DNA of 50,620 nucleotides, from assembly GCA_947485745.1 (NCBI GenBank), contig CANKQY010000007.1, positions 1 to 50,620 on the forward strand, in the 5' to 3' direction. Below the pieces are notes generated by a model. The model saw only the letters and a list, made by a program, of their open reading frames with translations, ran no database searches and was not told the origin of the DNA. A program made the translations under genes and the position numbers. How positions within the stretch are numbered: position 1 is the stretch's first letter; the number at the start of each line of letters is the position of its first letter. This document shows, piece after piece, positions 16,438 to 25,753 of the stretch. The stretch is from Bacteroidota bacterium (GTDB lineage: Bacteria > Bacteroidota > Bacteroidia > UKL13-3).

Positions 16438-18075
16438 ATGAATATGTTTAAACTACTTATTGTAGGCATTTTATTGCTACAATTTTTTGCTTGTAAGCCA
16501 AAACAGCAAGCCGATTTGATCATTATAGACGCGCAGATACAAGCGGTTGACTCTAATTTGAATAGGTACGATGCCATGGTGATTGGTGGGGGAAAAGTAC
16601 TTGCAGTGGGTAATTCCAAAGATTTGCTAACGAAGTTTCAGGTTGATTCTCAAATGAGTTTTAAGGGCAAATTTATTTACCCCGGTATTATTGATGCACA
16701 TTGCCATTTATATGGCTTGGGTATGTTTATTCAAATGGTTGATTTAAGTGAAACAAAATCCTTTGAGGATGTAGTAGATAAATGTATGAATTTTTATTCT
16801 AAGCAAACCAAAAATTATTTATTGGGCAGGGGTTGGGATCAAAACAATTGGGAGGGTAAAGCTTTTCCTACGAACCAAAGTTTAAACAATGCTTTCCCTG
16901 ATATTCCAGTTATTTTGAAGCGCGTGGATGGCCATGCCGTTATTGCCAATGATTGTGCTTTGCGATTGGCGGGTATTACTAAGAACACTAAAGTTGCAGG
17001 TGGAGAGGTATTAATGTATAAAGGAAAACCAAGTGGGGTATTGATTGACAATGCAGTTGATTTATTAGATAAAGTTGTTCCAAAACCCACGAGAATAGAA
17101 CAGATTAGGGCTTTATTAGACGCTGAACGGGCTTGTTTTAATTATGGCATAACAGCAGTTACAGACGCCGGTTTAGATACGGATGTGATTCTATTGATTG
17201 ACTCCTTACAAAAGGCAAATTTGTTAACTATTCGAATTAACGCAATGGTAAGTTTAACCAAAGAAAATTTGGCATATTGGCTCAAACGTGGTCCGTTAAA
17301 AACAGATAGGTTGCAAGTAAATAGTTTTAAAATGTATGGTGATGGTGCCTTGGGTTCAAGGGGTGCGTGCTTGCTAAGTGCTTATTCGGATCATCCAAAA
17401 CATAGCGGCTTTTTATTAACACCAGCAGTAGAAATGGAGAATTATATTGAGCAAATTTCGAGATCGCCTTTTCAATTAAATACCCATGCCATAGGCGATT
17501 CTACCAATAGGCTATTACTAAAATTATATGGAAGGTATGTTGGAAATTTGCCAAATAAGAGGTGGCGAATTGAGCATGCCCAAGTGTTAGATCCAGCAGA
17601 CTTTAACTTATTTGGCCAATACCAAATTGTTCCTTCGGTTCAACCAACCCATGCCACAAGCGATATGGTTTGGGCACAAGAGCGTTTAGGTTCAAACCGA
17701 ATAAAAGGCGCTTATGCCTACCAAACCTTGCTCAAACAATTAGGCTGGCTGCCACTTGGAACTGATTTTCCTGTAGAATCTGTTTCGCCTTTTTATACCT
17801 TTTATTCTGCTGTTGCACGCAAGGATAAAAATGGATTTCCATCAGCGGGTTTTCAAATTAATGAAGCTTTGAGCAGAGAGCAGGCTTTGATGGGCATCAC
17901 TACTTGGGCTGCTAAGGGTTCTTTTCAAGAAAATGAAATGGGGTCGTTGCTGCCTGGTACTTTTGCAGATTTTGTGATTTTGGACAAAGACCTTTTTACT
18001 GCCGATTTAGGTGATATTAGGAAATTAAATCCAAGCGCTACTTTTATAAATGGCTTACCTGTAAAAAATAATTAA
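16438..18075 (+). CDS. YtcJ-like amidohydrolase lipoprotein
   Basis: Metal-dependent hydrolase of the amidohydrolase-3 group. The 545 residues start with a lipoprotein signal (MNMFKLLIVGILLLQFFAC, lipobox QFFAC). Then come the metal ligands HCH in IIDAHCHLYGLG, the family segment LGRGWDQNNW, KMYGDGALGSRGA, NTHAIGD, RIEHAQVL, and the final metal Asp in LGTDFPVE. The frame is open upstream to a TTG, but the ATG at 16438 gives a standard signal peptide. The lipid anchor puts the enzyme outside the cytoplasm, which is unusual for this mostly cytosolic group. The substrate is unknown. Confidence 0.87.
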   Translation: MNMFKLLIVGILLLQFFACKPKQQADLIIIDAQIQAVDSNLNRYDAMVIGGGKVLAVGNSKDLLTKFQVDSQMSFKGKFIYPGIIDAHCHLYGLGMFIQMVDLSETKSFEDVVDKCMNFYSKQTKNYLLGRGWDQNNWEGKAFPTNQSLNNAFPDIPVILKRVDGHAVIANDCALRLAGITKNTKVAGGEVLMYKGKPSGVLIDNAVDLLDKVVPKPTRIEQIRALLDAERACFNYGITAVTDAGLDTDVILLIDSLQKANLLTIRINAMVSLTKENLAYWLKRGPLKTDRLQVNSFKMYGDGALGSRGACLLSAYSDHPKHSGFLLTPAVEMENYIEQISRSPFQLNTHAIGDSTNRLLLKLYGRYVGNLPNKRWRIEHAQVLDPADFNLFGQYQIVPSVQPTHATSDMVWAQERLGSNRIKGAYAYQTLLKQLGWLPLGTDFPVESVSPFYTFYSAVARKDKNGFPSAGFQINEALSREQALMGITTWAAKGSFQENEMGSLLPGTFADFVILDKDLFTADLGDIRKLNPSATFINGLPVKNN

Positions 18076-18114
18076 TTGATAATTAAACTATTATATAAAT
18101 TTTAATTAATTTGT

Positions 18115-18145
18115 TTGGACATTAAATGTATATACATGTATTTTG
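18115..18145 (+). promoter_or_regulatory. Probable marR promoter with embedded operator palindrome
   Basis: A perfect 12-base palindrome ATGTATATACAT lies at 18126-18137, overlapped by a second one, TACATGTA, at 18133-18140. They fall between a TTG (18115-18117) and TATTTTG (18139-18145), a -7-like box one base short of TAnnTTTG. MarR proteins usually bind such palindromes across their own promoters, so this is a plausible autoregulatory site that would also govern yceI. Confidence 0.55.
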
Positions 18146-18153
18146 TGTTGTAA

Positions 18154-18603
18154 ATGAAACTCGAGGAGGCTATTAAACAAACTAAATTTAACCATGAACA
18201 TCACAAAGTTTTGTTGAATCTCATTTACACGGCTGGTGTGATTAATGCGGCGCAAACACGTTTTTTTAAGGCCTACGATATTTCTCCGCAACAGTATAAT
18301 GTGTTGCGAATTTTAAGAGGTCAGCATCCAAATGCTGCATGCGTAGGTTTGGTTCAAGAAAGAATGTTAGATCAAATGAGCAATGCATCTAGGTTGGTAG
18401 AGAAGTTGAAGCAAAAGAAATTGCTATCACGCAAAGAGTGTAAATTAGATAGGCGACAAGTAGATTTAGTGATTACAGAAAGTGGGTTGAGTGTATTGGC
18501 TGAAATTGATAAAAATTTTGAGGAATTTGAAATGAACTTGGCAAAATTAAATAAGGATGAGGCCCAAGCTTTAAATTTGCTCTTAGATAAACTTTGCGAA
18601 TAA
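18154..18603 (+). CDS. MarR family transcriptional regulator
   Basis: A 149-residue winged-helix regulator. The N-terminal helix HKVLLNLIYTAGVINAAQTRFF serves dimerisation. The recognition part spans ISPQQYNVLRILRGQ, MLDQMSNASRLVEKLKQKKLL and the wing RKECKLDRRQVDLVITESGL, with the conserved D-R-R of MarR wings. It directly precedes a yceI gene 17 bases downstream, a pairing seen in other Bacteroidota, and a palindrome lies in its promoter. The inducer is unknown. Confidence 0.92.
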   Translation: MKLEEAIKQTKFNHEHHKVLLNLIYTAGVINAAQTRFFKAYDISPQQYNVLRILRGQHPNAACVGLVQERMLDQMSNASRLVEKLKQKKLLSRKECKLDRRQVDLVITESGLSVLAEIDKNFEEFEMNLAKLNKDEAQALNLLLDKLCE

Positions 18604-18620
18604 ACTTTAAAAAAAATAAT

Positions 18621-19235
18621 ATGAAAAAAACAATGATTCTATTAAGTCTAATTGGCTTAACAATTTCTGCCATTGCTAATCCACCATCAAAAAAAGCAGA
18701 TGCAACCTATAATATTGATGTTAATGCTTCTACCTTTAGATGGCATGCAACCAAAGTAACCGGTGAGCACTTTGGTGTTGCCAAATACTCAAAAGGCTCT
18801 ATTACCACAACTGGTAATACTTTAAAAAATGCAGAAATTTTAATAGATATGAACACTCTTGATGCAACAGATTTAACTGGTGAATACCATGATAAATTAG
18901 TTGGTCATTTAAAGAGCGAAGATTTCTTTTCTGTAGCAAAATTTGGTTCTGCTAGCATTAAAGTAAAATCAGCAACTGCTATTAAACCAAATGGTAAAGA
19001 TGCAAACAATTACACTGTTGTTGCAGATTTAACTATCAAAGGAATCACCAATGAAGTTACTTTTCCTGCCATAGTTGTTGTAAATGCAAAGCAAGTAGTT
19101 GTAAATGCAGATTTTAGTATCAATCGTTCTAAATTTGATATTCGTTATGGTTCAACGAGTTTCTTTGAAGACTTGGGCGACAAAGCTATCTCAGATAATT
19201 TTGACGTAAAAGTTAGAGTAGTTGCAAATAAATAA
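18621..19235 (+). CDS. YceI family periplasmic protein
   Basis: Lipocalin-like protein that binds long polyisoprenoid-type lipids in the periplasm. The 204 residues begin with a Sec signal (about 1-22, cleaved near AIANPPS). YceI hallmarks follow: DVNASTFRWHATKVTGEHFG, an alternating beta pattern with HLKSEDFFSVAKFGSASIKV, DLTIKGITNEVTFPA, and the closing FSINRSKFDIRYGS. The ATG at 18621 is preferred over an upstream in-frame TTG inside marR because it starts a clean signal peptide. Co-transcribed with marR. Confidence 0.94.
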   Translation: MKKTMILLSLIGLTISAIANPPSKKADATYNIDVNASTFRWHATKVTGEHFGVAKYSKGSITTTGNTLKNAEILIDMNTLDATDLTGEYHDKLVGHLKSEDFFSVAKFGSASIKVKSATAIKPNGKDANNYTVVADLTIKGITNEVTFPAIVVVNAKQVVVNADFSINRSKFDIRYGSTSFFEDLGDKAISDNFDVKVRVVANK

Positions 19236-19256
19236 GAGTTAAATAATTTACTAATT

Positions 19257-19291
19257 AAGGCGCTAAGTGTTAAAACTTAAGCGCCTTTTTT
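19257..19291 (+). terminator. Terminator after yceI
   Basis: AAGGCGCTAAGT and ACTTAAGCGCCTT pair over about 11 bases with one bulged T and a short TTAAA loop, followed by six T. It terminates the marR-yceI transcript and abuts the stop codon of the convergent M1 peptidase gene, whose own strand lacks a T-run here. Confidence 0.85.
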
Positions 19292-20960
19292 ATTTTCTTC
19301 TTTTTTCTGTTTTTGCAAAATAAGCAGAGCTTACATCAATCCCAATAAGGTTTTCGCCACTAACTTGAATAGATTTTTCTGTAGTAGTTGGATAGATTTT
19401 GGTTTTACTGCCATCAGGATTTTTTACCAAAATAGGCATCACAAAATCATCTGCAACATTGGTCCACTTGTAATACAATGTTTGTTCATTCGATTTGTCT
19501 GATGCATCAATGTAGTAGTCAAGTTTGGGCGGTTGGTGCTTGTATAAATATTGATTAAAAAACCAAGAATAGTTGCTGCCCGTTTTTTCATTTACCATAT
19601 CAATGAAATTTTGAGAGGTAACAGTTTGATGCTTGTATTGCTGGTAAAATGATTTTAAAACATCAAAAAATATACTGTCGTTGCCAATGCTAATTCTTAA
19701 ACTGTGCATCATCAAGGCGCCTTTCATATAGGGGTCTGAGTCTTTGTAATTCCAGTAGTTAACCCCTGTAGGTCCAACAACAGGTTTTTTGTTTTTGATA
19801 AGAATGCTATAAAAGTATAAATAATTGTTATAGGTTTCTTTTCCCATTGTTTCTTCAAAATATAAAGCCTCGCTGTAGGTGGCCATTCCTTCATGTATCC
19901 AAATATCGGCATAGTCTTTTACAGAAATTGCATTGCCCCACCATTCATGAGCAGTTTCATGCAGAATGATGTAATCTACTCCAAAGGCCGTGTTTGTGTA
20001 ACCATTTCCATAGGCAATGGCAGTTTGGTGCTCCATTCCTTCGTAGGGACTTTCAACCAACTTAAAATCATCTTGCCAATAAGGATATTCACCATACAAT
20101 TTTTCGAATGTTTGAACCACTTTTTTAGTTTGTTTAAAGTGATTTTGGGCTTTTTCTAAATTATAATCCAGTACATAAAAGTGCAAACGTTTTTTTTCTT
20201 CTTTGTTATAAGAAATACTAAAGTGTTCGAACTTGCCAATATAGAAAGTAACATTGTAGGTATTAATTGGGTAACTTACTTTATAAGTAAAAGTAGTTTT
20301 ATCAGCGCTGTCTATTTGATCTAAAAGCTTGCCATTGCTCACACAAATTAGTCCTTTAGGAACAGTATAACTCATCTGCATGCTATCTGGTTCAGCAGTT
20401 AAATGGTCTTTAAGTGGCCACCATAAATTTGCGCCAATTTGTTCGCAAGCAACACCAATCCATGGTCGTTTTTCTGTATCCTTTTTCCAAACAAATCCGC
20501 CTTCCCATGGCGGTCGTTTTGCTAATACTGGTTTGCCGCCGTAAGAAATATCAACAGTTAAATGCTCACCTTTTTGAATAGTTTTAGGAAAGTTAATCCA
20601 TAATCCAGTATATTTTCTTCTATAAGTTAACAATTGACCATTGTACTTAATAGAATAGATTTTCATTTGCTCATTTAGGTTCAATAAAATGGAATTGAAA
20701 TCTGTTTTAGCAAGTATGAAAATTTTATTAGAACCCTGAATGGATTTCTCTTTGATATTGAAATCAACAGCCAATTCATAATAATAAGGATGGTAGCAAT
20801 CTCTATCCTTACTTAAATAGCCAATCAAAGAATCTTGCTCCTTAAACTTTGGATATTTACCCGCATGCTTAGGTGCCTTGCGGTTAATATTGATTCCAAT
20901 TAAGGAACAAGAGCTAAAGGAAATTAAAATAAAATAGAGAAGTAAATTTTGGTGCTTCAT
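19290..20960 (-). CDS. M1 family metallopeptidase lipoprotein
   Basis: Zinc aminopeptidase-type enzyme anchored outside the cytoplasm. The 556 residues start with a lipoprotein signal (lipobox ISFSSC, C18). The exopeptidase motif is GMEHQ at 308-312, in place of the usual GAMEN. The zinc site is HETAHEWWGN, giving H334, E335 and H338, with the third ligand E357 in WIHEGMATYSE. Length and domain content match a catalytic core without the large C-terminal helical domain of PepN. It converges with yceI. Substrates are likely periplasmic peptides. Confidence 0.93.
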   Translation of the reverse strand: MKHQNLLLYFILISFSSCSLIGININRKAPKHAGKYPKFKEQDSLIGYLSKDRDCYHPYYYELAVDFNIKEKSIQGSNKIFILAKTDFNSILLNLNEQMKIYSIKYNGQLLTYRRKYTGLWINFPKTIQKGEHLTVDISYGGKPVLAKRPPWEGGFVWKKDTEKRPWIGVACEQIGANLWWPLKDHLTAEPDSMQMSYTVPKGLICVSNGKLLDQIDSADKTTFTYKVSYPINTYNVTFYIGKFEHFSISYNKEEKKRLHFYVLDYNLEKAQNHFKQTKKVVQTFEKLYGEYPYWQDDFKLVESPYEGMEHQTAIAYGNGYTNTAFGVDYIILHETAHEWWGNAISVKDYADIWIHEGMATYSEALYFEETMGKETYNNYLYFYSILIKNKKPVVGPTGVNYWNYKDSDPYMKGALMMHSLRISIGNDSIFFDVLKSFYQQYKHQTVTSQNFIDMVNEKTGSNYSWFFNQYLYKHQPPKLDYYIDASDKSNEQTLYYKWTNVADDFVMPILVKNPDGSKTKIYPTTTEKSIQVSGENLIGIDVSSAYFAKTEKRRK

Positions 20961-20970
20961 AGGGTTTATT

Positions 20971-21130
20971 TTTTACTACAAAGAAACGAAGCAACAATTT
21001 TTGAATAAATTAATTTTCATAAGTTTAGTTTTTACAACTAATAAACGAAGTAACAATTTTAAAAAAATTAAATTTTATTATATTTTACTACAAAAACCAA
21101 GTGAAAATTTTTAAATAAAAAATTTCAGTA
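20971..21130. repeat. Three decayed copies of an AT-rich repeat of about 55 bp
   Basis: Three similar blocks start near 20971, 21030 and 21082. Each opens with TTTTAC(T/A)AC, continues with an ACGAAG(C/T)AACAATTTT-like core (decayed in the third) and ends in an AT-rich tail. The rest of the 212-base gap between hutU and the M1 gene holds no gene; TTACTTTGTTGCTTTG at about 21144-21159 echoes the core in inverted form. Confidence 0.6.
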
Positions 21131-21172
21131 AAGAGAGCATCGTTACTTTGTTGCTTTGCAGTAATAACTAAT

Positions 21173-22834
21173 CTATTTATCCCTCAAACGTTCTTTGATA
21201 TCGAGGCGGTGTTTACGGGCGGTATCTATGGCAATATCGTAGCCTGCATCTGCATGGCGGATTACACCCATTGCAGGATCGTTGTGCAATACGCGCTTTA
21301 ATCTGCGAGCTGCATCATCTGTGCCATCTGCCAATATTACCATACCGGCATGAATGCTATAGCCCATTCCTACTCCACCTCCATGGTGCACACTTACCCA
21401 ACTTGCACCACCTGCGGTATTGATCAATGCATTTAAAATTGGCCAATCTGCAACGGCATCACTGCCGTCTTTCATGGCTTCAGTTTCTCTGTTTGGTGAG
21501 GCAACAGAACCTGTATCCAAATGGTCTCTACCAATTACAATTGGTCCTTTTACTTTACCTGTTCTCACCAATTCATTAAATGCTAGAGCGGCTTTTTCTC
21601 TTTCTCCCTGTCCGATCCAACAGATACGCGCAGGTAATCCTTGGAAGGCGATGCGTTCGCGTGCCATGTCTAACCAGCGATGTAGGGAAGTGTTTTCTGG
21701 AAACAAATCTTTCATTACCTGATCTGTTACATAAATATCATTTGGATCACCACTTAATGCTACCCAACGGAATGGTCCTTTACCTTCGCAGAAAAGTGGG
21801 CGAATATAAGCAGGCACAAATCCAGGAAAATTAAATGCATTGGCCACACCTCTTTGGTCTTTTGCTTGGCCACGTAAATTGTTTCCGTAATCAAAAGTAA
21901 TGGCACCTCTACTTTGCAATTCGAGCATTAATTTAATATGGTGAGCCATGGTATCTAAACTCAAACGAACATATTTATCAGGATCAGTTTTGCGCATCCT
22001 ATCCGAAACTTCTTCTGCAATATCTTCGGGGTAATAGCCATTTAATGGATCGTGGGCCGATGTTTGATCGGTTAACAAATCAGGTGTGATATTGCGTTCA
22101 ATCAATCTTTCTAATAAATCAATCACGTTACAAACCACTCCAATAGACAATCCTCTGCCTTCTGCTTTTGCTTTTAGGGCCATATCTATTGCTTGGTCAA
22201 TATCTCTGCTCATAACATCCAGGTACCTGGTTTCAATGCGCTTTTTGATACGCCATTCTACCATTTCGGCAGCTAAGCAAACACCATCGCACATGGTAAC
22301 CGCAAGTGGTTGAGCACCACCCATACCGCCAAGACCAGCCGTAACTGTTAAAGTTCCTTTTAACGAACCTCCAAAATGTTGGCGAGCTGCCTCTGCAAAA
22401 GTTTCATAGGTTCCTTGCACTATTCCTTGGGAGCCAATGTAAATCCAACTTCCTGCAGTCATTTGACCATACATCATGAGGCCTTTTTTATCTAGCTCAT
22501 GAAAGGTCTCCCAGTTGGCCCATTTAGGAACCAACATGCTATTAGAAATAATAACTCTTGGGGCATCTTTATGGGTAGGCAAAATGCCAACAGGCTTGCC
22601 GCTTTGAATAAGTAGGGTTTCGTCTTCCTCTAGATCTCTTAAAGCTTTTTCAATTAATTCAAAGCTTTCCCAATTTCTGGCTGCTTTGCCAATTCCACCG
22701 TAAACAATTAAATCTTCGGGTCTTTCTGCAACATCTGGGTCTAGGTTATTATGTAACATCCTTAGGGCTGCTTCTTGAACCCAACCTTTACAACTCAATT
22801 TATTGCCAGTGGCGGCATGTATTTCTCTACTCAT
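21173..22834 (-). CDS. hutU: Urocanate hydratase
   Basis: Second enzyme of histidine degradation, converting urocanate to imidazolonepropionate with tightly bound NAD+ as electrophile. The 553-residue protein matches the family throughout: [38 protein letters not shown], the NAD-contact region [41 protein letters not shown] and the [13 protein letters not shown] glycine segment. No hutH, hutI or formimidoyl-glutamate gene is within this window, so the pathway, if complete, is dispersed. Confidence 0.97.
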   Translation of the reverse strand: MSREIHAATGNKLSCKGWVQEAALRMLHNNLDPDVAERPEDLIVYGGIGKAARNWESFELIEKALRDLEEDETLLIQSGKPVGILPTHKDAPRVIISNSMLVPKWANWETFHELDKKGLMMYGQMTAGSWIYIGSQGIVQGTYETFAEAARQHFGGSLKGTLTVTAGLGGMGGAQPLAVTMCDGVCLAAEMVEWRIKKRIETRYLDVMSRDIDQAIDMALKAKAEGRGLSIGVVCNVIDLLERLIERNITPDLLTDQTSAHDPLNGYYPEDIAEEVSDRMRKTDPDKYVRLSLDTMAHHIKLMLELQSRGAITFDYGNNLRGQAKDQRGVANAFNFPGFVPAYIRPLFCEGKGPFRWVALSGDPNDIYVTDQVMKDLFPENTSLHRWLDMARERIAFQGLPARICWIGQGEREKAALAFNELVRTGKVKGPIVIGRDHLDTGSVASPNRETEAMKDGSDAVADWPILNALINTAGGASWVSVHHGGGVGMGYSIHAGMVILADGTDDAARRLKRVLHNDPAMGVIRHADAGYDIAIDTARKHRLDIKERLRDK

Positions 22835-22851
22835 TTCTATGATATTTGTGG

Positions 22852-22882
22852 CGAAAATAGCGCTAATATTTTGTGTTCACAA
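22852..22882 (-). promoter_or_regulatory. Candidate hutU promoter
   Basis: On the minus strand: TTG (22880-22882), a 20-base spacer and TATTTTCG (22852-22859), one mismatch from TAnnTTTG. The start site would be near 22845, about 11 bases before the hutU ATG. Confidence 0.42.
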
Positions 22883-22930
22883 ATCACATTTATTTTATAA
22901 TTGGTTACATAATGTGATTAGTAAATTTAC
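22882..22930. promoter_or_regulatory. Inverted repeats in the hutU/metal-locus divergent control region
   Basis: Two 9-base arms, AATCACATT (22882-22890) and AATGTGATT (22911-22919), are exact inverted copies separated by 20 bases. A perfect 10-base palindrome GTAAATTTAC follows at 22921-22930. They lie upstream of the His-rich/TonB locus and abut the -33 box of the candidate hutU promoter, so one or both could be operators. No regulator gene adjoins to name one. Confidence 0.45.
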
Positions 22931-22948
22931 ATCTTGAAGAAATTAGCT

Positions 22949-22956
22949 TACTTTTG
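22949..22956 (+). promoter_or_regulatory. Candidate -7 element before the His-rich gene
   Basis: TACTTTTG matches TAnnTTTG exactly but lies only five bases before the ATG at 22962 and lacks a properly spaced TTG (nearest is 12 bases upstream). It would imply a leaderless message or a regulated promoter with a poor -33 box. Confidence 0.35.
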
Positions 22957-22961
22957 GCATA

Positions 22962-23351
22962 ATGTTGTTAGGTAAAAAACATATAGCCGTATTGCTAACC
23001 ATCCTATTGGGTGTAAGTTTGCTGCCATATAATGCCTTACATTACCATCAAGAAGACCACCATCTTGAGGCTTTGTATGCCTCAAATGAAGATGCGCACC
23101 ATTGCGATTTAGATATTAGCAATTGTCAAGGTGAGTTTGATAAACAATGTAATCATGGTCAGCATTTATCTAGTCATCATGCAAAGTGCTTTACATGTCA
23201 GTTTCATTTTGTTAAAGGATATATAGGTTCAGTTTTTTATTACCATATACCAAATATCATAGGTGTTGCCTTTGAAGGTAATTACGATCAAAAACTTATA
23301 GTTCCTATTCGTTTTAATACTGGAAATAAAGATCCGCCAAGCTTGGTATAA
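22962..23351 (+). CDS. His/Cys-rich exported protein of a putative metal-uptake locus
   Basis: No named family is recognised. The 129 residues start with a signal peptide or anchor (about 7-26, hydrophobic, after LLGKKH). The mature region is crowded with metal ligands: 13 His in total and five Cys, in clusters such as HYHQEDHH, DAHHCD and CNHGQHLSSHHAKCFTCQFH. The C-terminal third loses that bias. The gene is followed 38 bases later by a ZnuD-like TonB receptor. Zinc or copper capture or sensing at the periplasm is a reasonable inference, but the metal is unknown. Confidence 0.72.
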   Translation: MLLGKKHIAVLLTILLGVSLLPYNALHYHQEDHHLEALYASNEDAHHCDLDISNCQGEFDKQCNHGQHLSSHHAKCFTCQFHFVKGYIGSVFYYHIPNIIGVAFEGNYDQKLIVPIRFNTGNKDPPSLV

Positions 23352-23389
23352 GCCAGCATTTTTCTTTTTTCTTTTATTTTAAATTTACA

Positions 23390-25723
23390 ATGAAACAATC
23401 ATTTCAGGTTGCTTTCACTGCTTTTATTTTATTTGTATTTTCATTTTTAGCACCTCACAAAACTTGGGGTCAAGATTGGTATTCAATTAAAATAAAAGTG
23501 ATGGATAGCTTAAGTAGTGAGCCTTTATTTGGTGCTACTATTGGTATTGATAAACATAGGCATTATCACATAAGCGACATACATGGAATGGCAATGATAG
23601 ATTCTTTGCCAGGCAGTGAATGTTTGTTGCATGTATCCTATTTAGGTTACCACCATTTTGATGCAAGAGTGAAGCTTCCATTAAAGGGAACTTTTTTAGT
23701 GAAGCTTTGCGCTGAATCAAATCATTTGCATGAAAGTTTGGTAATTGATAAAGGCCGTTCAAGTGGCTTTAACAATGCCATTACCCATTATTTATCGGCC
23801 GAAGAAATTCAACAAAGGCAAGGGCAAAGTATCAGTGATTTGCTGAAAAACATGAATGGCATTACCTTGATGAATTCTGCCGGTGGAATATCAAAACCAG
23901 TAGTGAGAGGATTGCATGGCCAACGTTTGGTGATGTTGCAAGGTAATGCCAGAATGGAAGGTCAGCAATGGGGCGACGATCATGGGGCAGAGTTGGATCC
24001 TTTTCAAACCAATGGTGTAGATTTAATTAAAGGTAGCGCGGCAATAGAGTATGGACCAGAAGCTATAGGTGGGGTAATTCGTGTTTTGCCACGACCATGG
24101 AAAACAGCAAATGGCATTGAAGGTACACTTAACTTACAAGGTTTTAGTAATAACCTTCAAGGTGCAAATTCGCTTATGTTGGAAGGCAGATATGGAGGAG
24201 AGAAGTACTTTGCTTGGCGCGTTAATGGTAGTATGCGAAAAGCAGGTGATGCGCATGCTCCAACTTACAACATGAGCAATACTGGGTTTGAAGAAAACAA
24301 CCAATCTTTTAACATGGTATTTGGTAACAAGAAGTGGAATTGGGAAACAGGTATCAGCAGGTATGCAAGTACACAGGGTATTTTTATTGGTTCACACCTA
24401 GGAAATATCGACGATTTAAATGAGGCATTGCAATCACCCGAGCCTTTGATTATTCTTCCATTTACATATGCTATTGGTAGACCATATCAAGAGGTGGAGC
24501 ATGTTATGTTAACTACACAATGGAGCGTACAATTGAGTTCAAAATCGAAGTTTAAATGGCAATACACCCAGCAAGTAAATAGGCGAAAAGAATATGATGC
24601 TGATAGGCTATATAACCAAGCATTGCAGGGTAAGCCGGCAATGGATTTGGAAATACAGAGTTTTTTGATGGAGCAAACCTATGAGCGTAAATTTAGTGAC
24701 CATTGGGCGTTTAAAGTAGGTGCGAGTGAAATGTATCAAAATAATACTGTGGCTGGCTTGCAATTTATTATTCCAGCCTTTCATTCTTGGTCTGTTGGTA
24801 CTTATGGTTTGATCCGAAAAGAATGGCTAGACGCAAGTTTGTCGTTCGGACTTAGGTATGATGTTCGGCAATTAAATGTACCAAGATTTACTCGCTACCA
24901 AAAGAGCTATGCATACGAACGATTTTTTAATGGGGCCACTGCTGGTTTAACCTATACTAAAAAGTTTGAGCATAACTATTTGTTGGCAGCTTCATTGCAA
25001 ACTGGTTGGCGACCACCGGCAGTAAATGAACTATACAGTTATGGGCTGCATTATGGGGTGGCCAGTTTCGAGATTGGTGATTCATTACTTGTTCCAGAAA
25101 GAAGCTTTATGCTTGATATTAGCGTGAAGAAAAATAGCAACTCTTGGTTTTTTGAACTCAATGGATTTGCGCAATTGTTCAATGATTTTATTTATAAAAA
25201 TCCATTGTCTGATCCAATACTCACAATACGAGGAGCCTTTCCTGCTTTTCAGTTTACCCAACAAAATGCAAGTTTAATAGGTAGCGAGGCAAGTGCCTCC
25301 TATAGGCCTAATATTGCTTGGCAATGGGAAAGTAAGTTGAGTTATTTATATGCACAAAATTTAGGTTCAAACCAAGCGCTTCTTTGGATGCCTGCCAATA
25401 GGATGGAACATATTTTAGGCTATAATTTTAAAGATACTAAAAGTTTGAAGGCAACAAGTATTGAGTTACAAAGTATTTGGGTAGCCAAGCAAAACAGGTA
25501 TGTTCCAGGAGTAGATTATATAGATCCACCCAAAGGATATACACTTGTTAACTTTAATATTGCCACTTCTTTTAGGCCCTATTCGAGCTCAAAATTATGG
25601 CTTCTTCATTTATCTTTTCAAAACATCCTGAACCAAAGTTACCGGGATTATCAGAGTAGGTTCAGGTATTTTACCAATGATCCCGGTTTCAATTTTATTT
25701 TTAAATTACAAATACCTTTTTAA
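23390..25723 (+). CDS. TonB-dependent outer membrane receptor, ZnuD-like
   Basis: A 777-residue gated barrel. It has a signal peptide (about 1-28, ending in TWGQ) and a carboxypeptidase-regulatory-like domain at about 32-115 (VMDSLSSEPLFGATIGIDKHRHYHISDIHG). The plug spans about 130-235, and a 22-strand-type barrel ends in an aromatic terminus (FNFIFKLQIPF). Plug segments SKPVVRGLHGQRLVML and EGQQWGDDHGAELDPF resemble the ZnuD group of zinc/heme receptors, and H/D residues in that loop could bind metal. Its neighbours are a His-rich exported protein upstream and a lipoprotein downstream, with no SusD partner, which argues against glycan uptake. Confidence 0.88.
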   Translation: MKQSFQVAFTAFILFVFSFLAPHKTWGQDWYSIKIKVMDSLSSEPLFGATIGIDKHRHYHISDIHGMAMIDSLPGSECLLHVSYLGYHHFDARVKLPLKGTFLVKLCAESNHLHESLVIDKGRSSGFNNAITHYLSAEEIQQRQGQSISDLLKNMNGITLMNSAGGISKPVVRGLHGQRLVMLQGNARMEGQQWGDDHGAELDPFQTNGVDLIKGSAAIEYGPEAIGGVIRVLPRPWKTANGIEGTLNLQGFSNNLQGANSLMLEGRYGGEKYFAWRVNGSMRKAGDAHAPTYNMSNTGFEENNQSFNMVFGNKKWNWETGISRYASTQGIFIGSHLGNIDDLNEALQSPEPLIILPFTYAIGRPYQEVEHVMLTTQWSVQLSSKSKFKWQYTQQVNRRKEYDADRLYNQALQGKPAMDLEIQSFLMEQTYERKFSDHWAFKVGASEMYQNNTVAGLQFIIPAFHSWSVGTYGLIRKEWLDASLSFGLRYDVRQLNVPRFTRYQKSYAYERFFNGATAGLTYTKKFEHNYLLAASLQTGWRPPAVNELYSYGLHYGVASFEIGDSLLVPERSFMLDISVKKNSNSWFFELNGFAQLFNDFIYKNPLSDPILTIRGAFPAFQFTQQNASLIGSEASASYRPNIAWQWESKLSYLYAQNLGSNQALLWMPANRMEHILGYNFKDTKSLKATSIELQSIWVAKQNRYVPGVDYIDPPKGYTLVNFNIATSFRPYSSSKLWLLHLSFQNILNQSYRDYQSRFRYFTNDPGFNFIFKLQIPF

Positions 25724-25753
25724 ACAAAAAATCTTTTTATAACAATTACATTT

